Below are positions 7,932 to 16,272 of a stretch of DNA of 64,000 nt, piece after piece. The notes beneath the pieces are model-generated. The model saw nothing but the letters and a program-made list of their open reading frames with translations, did not search any database and was not told the origin of the DNA. Origin of the DNA: Amycolatopsis coloradensis (lineage in GTDB: Bacteria; Actinomycetota; Actinomycetes; Mycobacteriales; Pseudonocardiaceae). Numbering within the stretch: position 1 is the stretch's first letter; each line of letters begins with the position of its first letter. The stretch covers positions 372,001 to 436,000 of the forward strand of contig NZ_MQUQ01000012.1 of assembly GCF_001953865.1 (NCBI RefSeq), written 5' to 3'. The position numbers and the translations under genes were made by a program.

Positions 7932-9254
7932 ATGGGGAAGAGGATGAGCGCGAGCCGGAGGGGCCGCTCACCAGGCCGCACCGGCTCGCTATTCGGCGCG
8001 ACAGCGCTGACGGTCGGCCTGCTGGCGGGCTGCGGACCGGATGCCGGACTCAAGATCAACGTCTACTACGCGCCCGAAGACAATTTCCAGTCCGTTGTGG
8101 ACGAATGCACCAAGGCCTCGGGCGGGCGGTACGAGGTCGTCTACAACAAGCTCCCGCGTCCGGCCGACGGCCAGCGGGAACAGATGGTGCGCCGGTTGGC
8201 CGCCGGGGACGATTCACTCGACGTACTGGGGCTGGACGTCACGTGGGTTTCCGAGTTCGCCGAGGCGGGCTGGGCCGACGAATGGACCGGTGAAGCGAAG
8301 GCCGAAGCGACCGCCGGTGTCCTGCCGGGGCCGCTCGAAACCGCGATGTGGAACGGAAAGCTCTACGCGGCGACCAAGAACACCAACGTCCAGCTGCTCT
8401 GGTACGACGACAGGCTGACGCCGACGCCGCCGAAGACCTGGGACGAGATGATCCAGCAGGCCCAGGCGCTCAAGGCGCAGGGCAAACCGGCGAACGTCGT
8501 GTTCACCGGCGCGCAGTACGAGGGCCTCGTCGTCATCTACAACACGCTCGTCGAGTCGGCGGGCGGCAAGATCCTTTCTGACGACGGTAAATCGGTCGTG
8601 ATGGACGCGGGCGCGATCAAGGCGCTGGAGATGCTCAAGAAGGTCACCACGGCCGGGATCACCGACCCGTCGCTGACCAACTCGAAGGAGGACGAGGTCC
8701 GCCAGTCCTTCCAGCGCGGCAACGCCGCCTTCGAACTGAACTGGCCGTTCGTCTACGCCTCCTACGCCAAGGAGAAGAAGGACGAACTCCAGCATCTCAA
8801 GTGGACCACCTATCCGGAGTTCGAAGCGGGGAAGCCCGCCAAGACCACGATCGGTGGCTACAACCTGGCGGTCAGCTCGACGTCGAAGCACAAGGCCGAG
8901 GCCTACGAGGTCGCGCTGTGCCTGCGCAACGAGAAGAACCAGAAGTTCTCCGCGCTCAAGGACGGTGTCCCGCCGACGCTCGAATCGCTCTACACCGACA
9001 CGGTCCCGCTCGATCCGACGGCCGCCGTCGGCGATGACAACCCGAGCATGGACACGAAGTACCCGATGCGGGAGACGATCCTGGACGCGCTCAAGGACGC
9101 CGCGGTGCGCCCGCTGACCCCGGCGTACCAGAACGCTTCGACCGTGTTGTCGAAGGTGCTTTCCCCGCCTTCTGCCATCGATCCGCAGAAGACGGCGGAC
9201 AAGCTGCGGGAGCAGCTCGCCGACGCGCTCCAGTCGAAGGGAGTGATCCCGTGA
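7932..9254 (+). CDS. lpqY: LpqY-like trehalose-binding lipoprotein
   Basis: The 440-residue protein has an arginine-rich N-region, a hydrophobic stretch and a lipobox LLAG-C at Cys34, so it is a lipoprotein. The mature part is an extracellular family-1 solute-binding protein. Segments characteristic of mycobacterial LpqY are recognisable: LDVLGLDVTWVSEFAEAGWA, LPGPLETAMWNGKLYAA, EGLVVIYNTLVESAGG, FELNWPFVYAS and TIGGYNLAV. Known role of the family: it captures trehalose for import by SugABC. The ATG follows GGAGG. The next gene's GTG overlaps the stop by 4 bp. The 244-bp spacer upstream (7688-7931) holds no gene and presumably the operon promoter. Confidence 0.93.
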   Translation: MGKRMSASRRGRSPGRTGSLFGATALTVGLLAGCGPDAGLKINVYYAPEDNFQSVVDECTKASGGRYEVVYNKLPRPADGQREQMVRRLAAGDDSLDVLGLDVTWVSEFAEAGWADEWTGEAKAEATAGVLPGPLETAMWNGKLYAATKNTNVQLLWYDDRLTPTPPKTWDEMIQQAQALKAQGKPANVVFTGAQYEGLVVIYNTLVESAGGKILSDDGKSVVMDAGAIKALEMLKKVTTAGITDPSLTNSKEDEVRQSFQRGNAAFELNWPFVYASYAKEKKDELQHLKWTTYPEFEAGKPAKTTIGGYNLAVSSTSKHKAEAYEVALCLRNEKNQKFSALKDGVPPTLESLYTDTVPLDPTAAVGDDNPSMDTKYPMRETILDALKDAAVRPLTPAYQNASTVLSKVLSPPSAIDPQKTADKLREQLADALQSKGVIP

Positions 9255-10201
9255 CCGTGCAGGAAACCGCCGGTTCGGCGACCAAGAGCGAGCGGGGCAA
9301 GAAGGCGAAACCCGTTCTCAGCGAAGGAAAGAAGGCCGAGCGCAGACTCGGGCTCTGGCTGTGCGCCCCGGCGGCGTTCGTGATGATCGCCGTCACCGGC
9401 TATCCGATCATCTACTCGATCTGGCTGTCCCTGCAGCGTTACGACCTCCGGTTCCCCGCGCAGCAGGAATTCGTCGGTCTCGACAACTACGTCGCGGTCC
9501 TGTCCAACGGCTATTGGTGGACGGCGTTCGGGACGACGATGGGCTTGACCATCGTTTCGGTGGTGATCGAGTTCGTCCTCGGCATGGGCCTGGCGCTGAT
9601 CATGCACCGGACGCTCGTCGGACGGGGCCTCGTGCGGACGGTCGCCCTGATCCCGTACGGCATCGTGACGGTGGTCGCGGCGTTCTCCTGGTACTACGCC
9701 TGGACACCGGACACCGGGTATCTGGCCAATCTGTTCTTCCCCGACACCGCGCCGCTGACCGAATACTGGCCTTCGCTGGCGATCATCGTGCTGGCCGAGG
9801 TGTGGAAGACGACGCCGTTCATGGCGCTGCTGCTGATGGCGGGGCTGGCGCTGGTGCCGGATGACCTGCTCAAGGCCGCGTCGATGGACGGCGCGACCGC
9901 GTGGCAGCGGTTCACCAAGGTGATGCTGCCGGTGATGAAGCCGGCGATCCTGGTGGCGCTGCTGTTCCGCACTTTGGACGCGTTCCGCATCTTCGACAAC
10001 ATCTTCGTGCTCACCAACGGCGCGCAGGACACGTCGTCGGTGTCGATGCAGACCTACAACAACCTGGTCAAGGGGTTGAACCTCGGGATCGGGTCGACGA
10101 TGGCGGTGCTGATCTTCATCACGGTGGCGATCATCGCGTTCATCTTCATCAAGGTGTTCGGCACGGCCGCACCCGGTAGCGACAGTGGGGGTAAGCGCTG
10201 A
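9251..10201 (+). CDS. sugA: Trehalose ABC transporter permease SugA
   Basis: The 316-residue permease has a lysine-rich cytoplasmic N-terminus of about 40 residues, then six predicted membrane helices of the MalF type. The EAA loop is at about residues 210-230, KAASMDGATAWQRFTKVMLP, which docks on the ATPase. The start GTG overlaps the lpqY stop (GTGA) and AAGGGAG lies upstream. Its stop shares one base with the sugB start. Operon position and the similarity of its partners to LpqY and SugC support trehalose import. Confidence 0.93.
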   Translation: MTVQETAGSATKSERGKKAKPVLSEGKKAERRLGLWLCAPAAFVMIAVTGYPIIYSIWLSLQRYDLRFPAQQEFVGLDNYVAVLSNGYWWTAFGTTMGLTIVSVVIEFVLGMGLALIMHRTLVGRGLVRTVALIPYGIVTVVAAFSWYYAWTPDTGYLANLFFPDTAPLTEYWPSLAIIVLAEVWKTTPFMALLLMAGLALVPDDLLKAASMDGATAWQRFTKVMLPVMKPAILVALLFRTLDAFRIFDNIFVLTNGAQDTSSVSMQTYNNLVKGLNLGIGSTMAVLIFITVAIIAFIFIKVFGTAAPGSDSGGKR

Positions 10202-11043
10202 TGGCCATCGGTGGAGCGGTCACGCCCGGCCGCAAAGTCAAATGGGGCGTGGTGGACCTCCTCGTCCTGGTGTTCGCGTTGTTCCCGGTGCTGTGGGTGG
10301 TGTCCCTTTCGTTCAAGACCAAGGAAACCCTGGACGACGGGTACTTCATCCCGCAGGAATGGACCTGGCAGAACTACGCGGACATCTTCGAGACCACGGA
10401 GTTCATCCGGGCACTGGTGAACTCGATCGGGATCGCGATCATCGCGACGGTGATCGCGGTCGTCCTCGGCACGATGGCGGCGTACGCGATCGCGCGGCTG
10501 GACTTCCCCGGCAAGCAGCTGCTGGTCGGGATGTCGCTGCTGATCGCGATGTTCCCGCAGGTGTCGCTGGTGACGCCGTTGTTCAACATCGAACGTGAGC
10601 TGGGGTTGTTCGACACCTGGCCGGGGCTGATCCTGCCCTACATCACGTTCGCGTTGCCGCTGTCGATCTACACGCTTTCCGCGTTCTTCCGCGAAATCCC
10701 GTGGGAGCTGGAAAAAGCGGCGAAGATGGACGGCGCGACCCCGGCACAGGCGTTCCGGAAGGTGATCGCGCCACTGGCCGCGCCAGGGGTGTTCACCACC
10801 GCGATCCTGGTGTTCATCTTCTGCTGGAACGACTTCCTGTTCGCGATCTCGCTGACCTCGACCGAGGCCTCACGGACGGTCCCGGCGGCCTTGTCGTTCT
10901 TCACCGGGTCCTCGCAGTTCGAAGACCCCACCGGGACGATCTCCGCGGCCGCCGTGGTGATCACCGTCCCGATCATCCTGTTCGTGTTGTTCTTCCAGCG
11001 TCGCATCGTGGCGGGGCTGACGTCCGGTGCGGTGAAGGGCTGA
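10201..11043 (+). CDS. sugB: Trehalose ABC transporter permease SugB
   Basis: The 280-residue MalG-type permease has six membrane segments and an EAA loop, EKAAKMDGATPAQAFRKVIA, at about 175-195. Other family features are the SIGIAIIATVIAVVLGTMAA helix and the conserved FCWNDFLFAISL near the C-terminus. The start ATG overlaps the sugA stop (TGATG). Only 3 bp separate its stop from the sugC start, so the importer is translated as a coupled unit. Confidence 0.93.
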   Translation: MAIGGAVTPGRKVKWGVVDLLVLVFALFPVLWVVSLSFKTKETLDDGYFIPQEWTWQNYADIFETTEFIRALVNSIGIAIIATVIAVVLGTMAAYAIARLDFPGKQLLVGMSLLIAMFPQVSLVTPLFNIERELGLFDTWPGLILPYITFALPLSIYTLSAFFREIPWELEKAAKMDGATPAQAFRKVIAPLAAPGVFTTAILVFIFCWNDFLFAISLTSTEASRTVPAALSFFTGSSQFEDPTGTISAAAVVITVPIILFVLFFQRRIVAGLTSGAVKG

Positions 11044-11046
11044 CCC

Positions 11047-12225
11047 ATGGCTGAAATTGTTCTAGAGAAGGTGTCCAAGAAGTACCCCGACGGTGCCCTC
11101 GCGGTGTCCGAAGTGGACATCACGATCGCCGACGGTGAGTTCATCATCCTGGTCGGCCCGTCCGGCTGCGGCAAGTCCACGACGCTGAACATGGTCGCCG
11201 GCCTGGAGGACATCTCCTCCGGCGAACTGCGCATCGACGGCAAGCGTGTCAACGAAAAGGCGCCGAAGGACCGCGACATCGCGATGGTGTTCCAGTCCTA
11301 CGCCCTGTACCCGCACATGAGCGTGCGGGAGAACATGGCGTTCCCGTTGCGGCTGGCCAAGGTCGACGACAAGACCGTGCGCGCGAAGGTCGAAGAGGCC
11401 GCGAAGATCCTCGACCTGACAGGACACCTCGACCGCAAACCGGCGAACCTCTCCGGCGGGCAGCGTCAGCGGGTCGCGATGGGGCGCGCGATCGTCCGTG
11501 ATCCCAAGGCGTTCCTGATGGACGAGCCACTGTCCAATCTGGACGCGAAGCTGCGCGGCCAGATGCGCACCTCGGTGTCGAAGATCCAGAAGCAGCTGGG
11601 CACGACGACGCTCTACGTCACGCACGACCAGACCGAGGCGATGACCCTCGGCGACCGGGTCGTCGTGCTCCGGGCGGGCCACGTGCAGCAGATCGGGTCG
11701 CCGCAGTTCCTCTACGACAACCCGGCGAACCTGTTCGTGGCCGGGTTCATCGGCAGCCCGTCGATGAACTTCGTCCCGGCGACGCTGGAAAACGGCGTCG
11801 CGCGCAGCGCGCTGGGCGAGATCCCGCTCACCGACCGGGTCCGGCGGCTGGTCGAGGCCGCCGACGCGCCACGCGAGGTCATCGTCGGTATCCGGCCGGA
11901 GCACTTCGAGGACGCCGCACTGGTGGACGCGTCCGCCGGCGAGGGCGCGGCGTTCACCGCCCACGTGGACGTCCTCGAGTCGATGGGTTCGGAGAAGTTC
12001 GCGCACTTCTCGGTCGAGGGTGAGGCCGCGTCGTCGTCCGACCTCGCGGATCTCGCCGCCGACAGCGGCTCCTCGGACGTTCCCGGCTCCGAGTCGCAGA
12101 TCGTGGCCCGCCTCTCGGCGGCGTCCGCGGCGGCGGAGAACCAGGACGTCGAGCTGTGGTTCGACGCGGACAAGATCAAGCTGTTCGACGGGGCCAGTGG
12201 CAAGAACCTGACCTACACGGACTAG
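11047..12225 (+). CDS. sugC: Trehalose ABC transporter ATPase SugC
   Basis: The 392-residue MalK/UgpC-type ATPase carries Walker A GPSGCGKSTT, a Q-loop in MVFQSYALYPHM, the signature LSGGQRQRVAMGRAI, Walker B AFLMDEPLSNLDAKLR and switch His in YVTHDQTEAMTL. The C-terminal regulatory OB/TOBE domain includes VGIRPEHFEDA. This domain also carries an acidic Ser/Asp-rich stretch (about 320-350, SSSDLADLAADSGSSD), a likely surface loop. The protein energises import of trehalose bound by LpqY. It ends the operon, and the next gene is convergent. Confidence 0.94.
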   Translation: MAEIVLEKVSKKYPDGALAVSEVDITIADGEFIILVGPSGCGKSTTLNMVAGLEDISSGELRIDGKRVNEKAPKDRDIAMVFQSYALYPHMSVRENMAFPLRLAKVDDKTVRAKVEEAAKILDLTGHLDRKPANLSGGQRQRVAMGRAIVRDPKAFLMDEPLSNLDAKLRGQMRTSVSKIQKQLGTTTLYVTHDQTEAMTLGDRVVVLRAGHVQQIGSPQFLYDNPANLFVAGFIGSPSMNFVPATLENGVARSALGEIPLTDRVRRLVEAADAPREVIVGIRPEHFEDAALVDASAGEGAAFTAHVDVLESMGSEKFAHFSVEGEAASSSDLADLAADSGSSDVPGSESQIVARLSAASAAAENQDVELWFDADKIKLFDGASGKNLTYTD

Positions 12226-12286
12226 CCACCCATGTCCCCGCCGCCCCCTCAACGGAGGGCTTGATTGCGGTTCGTCCTGCCCGGGA

Positions 12287-12487
12287 TCAGTACTCGCTCT
12301 CGGGCAGGGCGAGCCACAGCACGAGGTAGACGATGAACTGCGGGCCCGGCAGCAGGCAGGAGAGCACGGCGAGCAGGCGGACCTTGCCCGGCGTGGTGCC
12401 GAACCGTTTGGCGAGACCGGCGCAGACGCCGCCGATCATGCGGCCCTGTCGCGGTCGGGTGAGGCGGGCGGCTACGGGGTTGGTCAC
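12287..12487 (-). CDS. Small PspC domain protein
   Basis: This 66-residue protein starts at a GTG preceded by GAGGGAAG. It consists almost entirely of a PspC domain: a basic leader, GRMIGGVCAGLAKRFGTTPGKVRLL, then one membrane helix and the terminal LPESEY. Small PspC proteins in actinobacteria are membrane proteins of unknown role, named after the phage-shock regulator. Much longer in-frame ORFs here are artefacts of GC-rich sequence. It is convergent with sugC and divergent from the lipoprotein gene at 12687. Confidence 0.8.
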   Translation of the reverse strand: MTNPVAARLTRPRQGRMIGGVCAGLAKRFGTTPGKVRLLAVLSCLLPGPQFIVYLVLWLALPESEY

Positions 12488-12686
12488 GGGTTCTTCCCTC
12501 TCGGTCGTCGCTGTGTGTGAAACCCATTCTCGTCGCGCGGCGCCGCCGCCGCATCCCACCGCGGGACGAAACGCACCCCTAAGGGCGTGAAATCGCGGTA
12601 AAGCACCCACCTGGAAAAACGTCGAAGTCCCTGTGTTCTTCGCCCGTAGGGGTGGTGTTCCTGGTTCTTTTGACGATACTGCTCCG

Positions 12687-13613
12687 GTGCCTTCGAAGAG
12701 ACTGATCGCGGTCCTCTGCGGCCTGTTCCTGGCCGCGGCCTGTGCCACCCCGGAACCGGCGGTGACGCCGTCGCCGGCCACGGCTCGTGATGAGGCCCTG
12801 ACCGCCGCCGAAGCGCTCGGGGACTACTCGTCGCTCGATTACTGCAGCCTGGTCGACCAGGCGAAGGTGATCGGCGGGGGAAACGCGGTCAAACCGGCCT
12901 TGTCCTCTTTCGAGTTCTGCCGTCTTGAATTCGTCCAGGGCGCCAATCGCTACACCGTGACCACCGGCCCGATCACTTCCGGGCAGGATCCGAACAACCA
13001 GCCCTACGAATTCGGCGGATCGCTGCCGGAGGGCGTCAGCGTCCAGCAGTCGACGTTCAACGAGGACACCACCTGCACGCGGCTGCTGACCTTCGCCGAC
13101 GGGATCCGGCTGTCCATCGTCGTCACCTCCGACAACGACGACCCGTCCGACCAGGCCGATCGGTGCCGGATCGCCGACGCGACGGTCGGCAGCGCGGCGG
13201 GGGTGATCACCGCGCAGAAGGTCGGCAGGCTGAACCTCGACCAGCGGTCATGGGGCAGGGTCGCTCCCTGCGCCCTGCTCGACCAGCACGAACTCGACGC
13301 CACCGCCGGGGCGGAGACCAAACCGGCCCCGGCGCTGTCCGGGCACAACTGCATCCGCGGCAAGGTCAGCGTCTCGCTGTCGGTCGGGGCGGACACCACG
13401 CCGGGCGCGACGGAGGCGCTGGGCGGACGGCAGGTCCAGGTCACCACGTCGGGCGCGTTCTGCCAGGTGACCACGCACCGGCCGATCCCGGGCACGCCGG
13501 AACGGGTCGAGCAGGCGCTGCTCTCGGTGGTCGGTGTCGACGGTGCGCCGGAGGACGCCACCTGCGCCGCGGCCCGTGAAGTCGCCGTGGCGGTGTTCCC
13601 GAAGCTCCCCTGA
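12687..13613 (+). CDS. Putative lipoprotein of unknown function
   Basis: The chosen GTG start yields 308 residues with a classic lipoprotein signal: VPSKR, then LIAVLCGLFLAAA and a Cys in the AAAC-A lipobox. The mature part has paired cysteines and two similar halves. Each half contains a DYCSLVDQ- or APCALLDQHEL-type segment, reminiscent of DUF3558-like actinobacterial lipoproteins. I do not recognise a function. The frame is open to 12633, but that part lacks a signal. Shine-Dalgarno support is weak, and GATACT lies just upstream, so a leaderless transcript is possible. It is followed by a large palindrome and tandem repeats. Confidence 0.75.
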   Translation: MPSKRLIAVLCGLFLAAACATPEPAVTPSPATARDEALTAAEALGDYSSLDYCSLVDQAKVIGGGNAVKPALSSFEFCRLEFVQGANRYTVTTGPITSGQDPNNQPYEFGGSLPEGVSVQQSTFNEDTTCTRLLTFADGIRLSIVVTSDNDDPSDQADRCRIADATVGSAAGVITAQKVGRLNLDQRSWGRVAPCALLDQHELDATAGAETKPAPALSGHNCIRGKVSVSLSVGADTTPGATEALGGRQVQVTTSGAFCQVTTHRPIPGTPERVEQALLSVVGVDGAPEDATCAAAREVAVAVFPKLP

Positions 13614-13622
13614 CCGCGTTTC

Positions 13623-13670
13623 GTCCTCTAGTTGCGGTACTTGCACGCGCAACTACCGCAACTAGAGGAC
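13623..13670. repeat. Inverted repeat, CTCTAGTTGCGG family, copy 1
   Basis: Two perfect 17-bp arms, GTCCTCTAGTTGCGGTA (13623-13639) and its complement (13654-13670), flank a 14-base loop. The repeat lies 9 bp after the lipoprotein stop and before a convergent TetR gene. Related copies occur at 36431-36478 and 54595-54669. It may act as a bidirectional terminator, but its conservation as a sequence family goes beyond that need. Confidence 0.85.
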
Positions 13671-13716
13671 TACTTGCGTGGCCTCGCTCAGTGCTCCCCT
13701 GACTGGACGCCGAACA

Positions 13717-13842
13717 CACGCGAGATCGCCGTCTAATCACGCGAGATCGCCGTCTGGACACGTGAGATCGCCGTCTGGACACGTGAGTTCGCCGTCTAAT
13801 CACGCGAGTTCGCTTTCCAAGCACGCGAGATCGCCGTTCGGG
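13717..13842. repeat. Six tandem 21-bp repeats
   Basis: Six consecutive 21-base units start at 13717, 13738, 13759, 13780, 13801 and 13822. Each begins CACG(C/T)GAG(A/T)TCGC; units 1-4 continue CGTCT plus AAT or GGA, and units 5-6 diverge after the core. The unit length equals two turns of B-DNA, so every unit presents the same face. There are no unique spacers, so this is not CRISPR. The array is intergenic, between the lipoprotein and TetR genes, and an open frame through it encodes only an artefactual 7-residue repeat. Confidence 0.88.
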
Positions 13843-13883
13843 GGCGGGTGGGATCGCAAGTGGGTGGCTGGTTGCGACCGGGG

Positions 13884-14561
13884 TCAGCGCAGCTTGGGCA
13901 GGCGGAAGGAGCACATCGCCTCGTCCAGCGCCTCGAAGTCCAACGGCGGATGCGGCAGCGGGGTGGCGCGGCCGGGTTCGGCGCGCAGGCCGTCCAGCAG
14001 CAGCGCGAGGCACCGGCGCCACAGGTCCGGCTGGATACCGTGCGTGAACTCGATGACCGAGCCGATCATCTGGTGCAGCAGCGGCATGTCCGTCGGCACG
14101 ACGTCCGAGCGGAGGACGCCCGCCGACTGGGCCCGCTCGACGAGCTGTGTGATCAACGGCACCATGCGTGCTTTCGCCTCGGCGACGCGCTCGTGGCCGA
14201 AGACGTTCGACAACATGACCTCACGTAACCCGCGGTCACCGGCGTGCAGTTCGGCCGCGCGCCAAGTGAAGCCCGTGAAGCCTTCCCAAGGGTCTTCGGC
14301 GCGAAGCGCCTCTTCGGCGAACTCGCGGATCGTCTCGAACTGGTCGACGAACATCGCCTCGACCAGGTGTTCCTTGCTGGGGAAGCGCCGATAGACGGTG
14401 CCGACGCCGACACCGGCGTGATGCGCGACGTCGTCGAGTGTCGCTTCGAGCCCGCGCTCGCCGAAGACATCGCGCGCCGCCGCGATGATGCGCTGCCGAT
14501 TGAGTTCAGCGTCGCGCCGCAGCGGCCGCGCCGGTGCGGCGGGAGCAAGGTCCCGAGCCAT
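13884..14561 (-). CDS. TetR family repressor
   Basis: The 225-residue protein has an N-terminal TetR helix-turn-helix (about 16-65): RQRIIAAARDVFGERGLEATLDDVA, then GVGVGTVYRRFPSKEHLVEAM. An all-helical ligand-binding domain follows. It is divergent from a 14-helix MFS pump at 14683 with about 120 bp between, the usual arrangement in which the regulator represses the pump and itself. A near-palindrome in the gap (14581-14603) is a candidate operator. The inducing ligand is unknown. Confidence 0.9.
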   Translation of the reverse strand: MARDLAPAAPARPLRRDAELNRQRIIAAARDVFGERGLEATLDDVAHHAGVGVGTVYRRFPSKEHLVEAMFVDQFETIREFAEEALRAEDPWEGFTGFTWRAAELHAGDRGLREVMLSNVFGHERVAEAKARMVPLITQLVERAQSAGVLRSDVVPTDMPLLHQMIGSVIEFTHGIQPDLWRRCLALLLDGLRAEPGRATPLPHPPLDFEALDEAMCSFRLPKLR

Positions 14562-14580
14562 TCGTCCAGCTTAACAAACT

Positions 14581-14603
14581 AAGTAGAGGACACTTCTCCA
14601 CTT
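14581..14603. promoter_or_regulatory. Candidate TetR operator
   Basis: The 23-base imperfect palindrome AAGTAGAG-N7-CTCCACTT has one mismatch between its half-sites. It lies 20 bp upstream of the TetR start and 80 bp before the MFS gene. The size and symmetry suit a TetR dimer. The assignment is by position only. Confidence 0.5.
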
Positions 14604-14682
14604 CTTGTGTACCTTGGGCGCGGAAAGGGGAGATACCTACTCCACATAGCTTCTCCGTCACTATCGGTGAGGAACCACCCGT

Positions 14683-16197
14683 ATGTCTGAGTCATCCACC
14701 GCTGTCGTCACGCCGCCGGGGGACGCGGCCGCGCAGCACCCCAATCCGCACCACGCCAGGAGATGGCTGATCCTGGTGATGATCGGTCTCGCCCAGCTGA
14801 TGGTGGTGCTCGACGCCACCGTCGTGAATATCGCGCTCCCGTCGGCGCAGCAGGACCTCGGCTTCTCGAACGACGCCCGCCAGTGGGTCGTCACCGCCTA
14901 CGCGCTCGCGTTCGGCAGCCTGCTCCTGCTGGGCGGACGGCTCGCGGACCTCTTCGGCCGCAAACGCGCGTTCCTCGTCGGGCTCGCCGGTTTCGCCATC
15001 GTGTCCGCGATCGGCGGCGCCGCCACCAGCATCGAAATGCTCCTCGTCGCCCGCGCCGCACAGGGCGTCTTCGGTGCGCTTCTCGCTCCGGCGGCCCTTT
15101 CGCTGCTGACCACGACCTTCACCGATCCGAAGGAACGCGGCAAGGCCTTCGGCGTCTTCGGCGCGATCGGTGGTGGCGGCGCGGCGATCGGCCTGCTGCT
15201 CGGCGGCGTGCTGACCGAGTACCTCGACTGGCGGTGGTCGATGTACGTCAACATCGTCTTCGCGGTGATCGCGTTCGCCGGTTCGGCTGTGCTGCTGAAA
15301 AACTCGGAGATCGACGGGCCGCGCCCGAAGCTTGACATCCCAGGCACGATCACCGCGTCGGCCGGGCTGTTCGCGCTGGTCTACGGCTTCGCGAACGCCG
15401 AGCGTGACTCGTGGGCCGCGATCTCGGTGTGGGGTTTCCTCGCCGCCGGTGTGGTACTGCTCGTGGCGTTCGTGGCGATCCAGCAACGGGCCGAACACCC
15501 GCTCCTGCCGCTGCGTGTCCTGCTCGACCGCGATCGCGGCGGTTCGTACCTCGCGATGTTCCTGCTCGCCATCGGGATGTTCTCGATCTTCCTGTTCCTC
15601 ACCTTCTACATCCAGTTGAACCTCGGGTTCACCCCGGTGCAGAGCGGGGTCGCGTTCCTGCCGATGGTCGCCACCCTGATGATCAGCGCGACGTCGGCGA
15701 CGGCCGTGCTGCTGCCGAAGTTCGGCGCGAAACCGTTGGTGTCACTGGGAATGCTGATTGCCGGACTGGGCTTGTTCTGGCTTTCGGCGATCGACACCAC
15801 CAGCACCTACGCCAGCGGGGTGCTGTTCCCGTTGATGATCATGGGTGTCGGTATCGGCCTCGCCATGGCGCCCGCGATGAGCGTCGCGACCTTCGGGGTC
15901 GAAACGCACGACGCCGGTGTCGCGTCGGCGGCGGTCAACACCGCGCAGCAGGTCGGCGGCTCGATCGGGACCGCGCTGCTGAGCACGCTGGCCGGGAACG
16001 CGGCGACGTCGTTCCTGGTCGGGAAGACGCCTTCGCCGCAACTCGCGGCCGAAGCGGCTGTGCACAGTTACACGACCGCCTTCGTGTGGGGCGGGTGGAT
16101 CTTCGTCGCGGGTGCGGTGATCTGCGGGCTGCTGCTGCGGTCGGGCGCCCCGGCGAAGGCCGCTTCTTCGGACGCTCCGGTGGCCGTGCACATGTAG
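14683..16197 (+). CDS. DHA2 (14-TMS) MFS drug efflux transporter
   Basis: The 504-residue protein has the EmrB/QacA layout of fourteen membrane helices. Helix 1 contains the family motif LDATVVNIALPSAQ. Motif A is GGRLADLFGRKRAF after helix 2, and the motif C-like GAIGGGGAAIGLLLGGVL is in helix 5. It exports lipophilic compounds in exchange for protons, with substrates unreadable from sequence. It is divergent from and probably repressed by the TetR protein. GAGG lies about 10 bases before the ATG. A strong palindrome follows the stop by 7 bp. Confidence 0.92.
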   Translation: MSESSTAVVTPPGDAAAQHPNPHHARRWLILVMIGLAQLMVVLDATVVNIALPSAQQDLGFSNDARQWVVTAYALAFGSLLLLGGRLADLFGRKRAFLVGLAGFAIVSAIGGAATSIEMLLVARAAQGVFGALLAPAALSLLTTTFTDPKERGKAFGVFGAIGGGGAAIGLLLGGVLTEYLDWRWSMYVNIVFAVIAFAGSAVLLKNSEIDGPRPKLDIPGTITASAGLFALVYGFANAERDSWAAISVWGFLAAGVVLLVAFVAIQQRAEHPLLPLRVLLDRDRGGSYLAMFLLAIGMFSIFLFLTFYIQLNLGFTPVQSGVAFLPMVATLMISATSATAVLLPKFGAKPLVSLGMLIAGLGLFWLSAIDTTSTYASGVLFPLMIMGVGIGLAMAPAMSVATFGVETHDAGVASAAVNTAQQVGGSIGTALLSTLAGNAATSFLVGKTPSPQLAAEAAVHSYTTAFVWGGWIFVAGAVICGLLLRSGAPAKAASSDAPVAVHM

Positions 16198-16204
16198 TCA
16201 CGGC

Positions 16205-16259
16205 TGTTATGAACGGACCTTTCATAACAGGATTTGTTATGAAAGGTCCGTTCATAACA
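16205..16259. terminator. Nested perfect inverted repeat between convergent genes
   Basis: Two perfect 25-bp arms (16205-16229 and 16235-16259) are separated by GGATT. Each arm is itself nearly palindromic: it opens with TGTTATGAA and closes with TTCATAACA around a GGACC/GGTCC centre. The element can thus fold as one long hairpin or two short ones. It sits 7 bp past the MFS stop and 13 bp before the end of the convergent ParB-like gene, which suits a bidirectional terminator. Confidence 0.75.
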
Positions 16260-16272
16260 CGCGCGGAGCGCG

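Noticed and set aside
13717..13842. Possible CRISPR array
   Set aside because: Units are contiguous with no unique spacers and no cas genes are nearby. It is a simple tandem repeat.
13678..14394. Plus-strand frame with a 7-residue repeat (HARSPSN-like)
   Set aside because: The peptide repeat is only the translation of the 21-bp DNA repeat, and the frame then runs antisense through the TetR gene.
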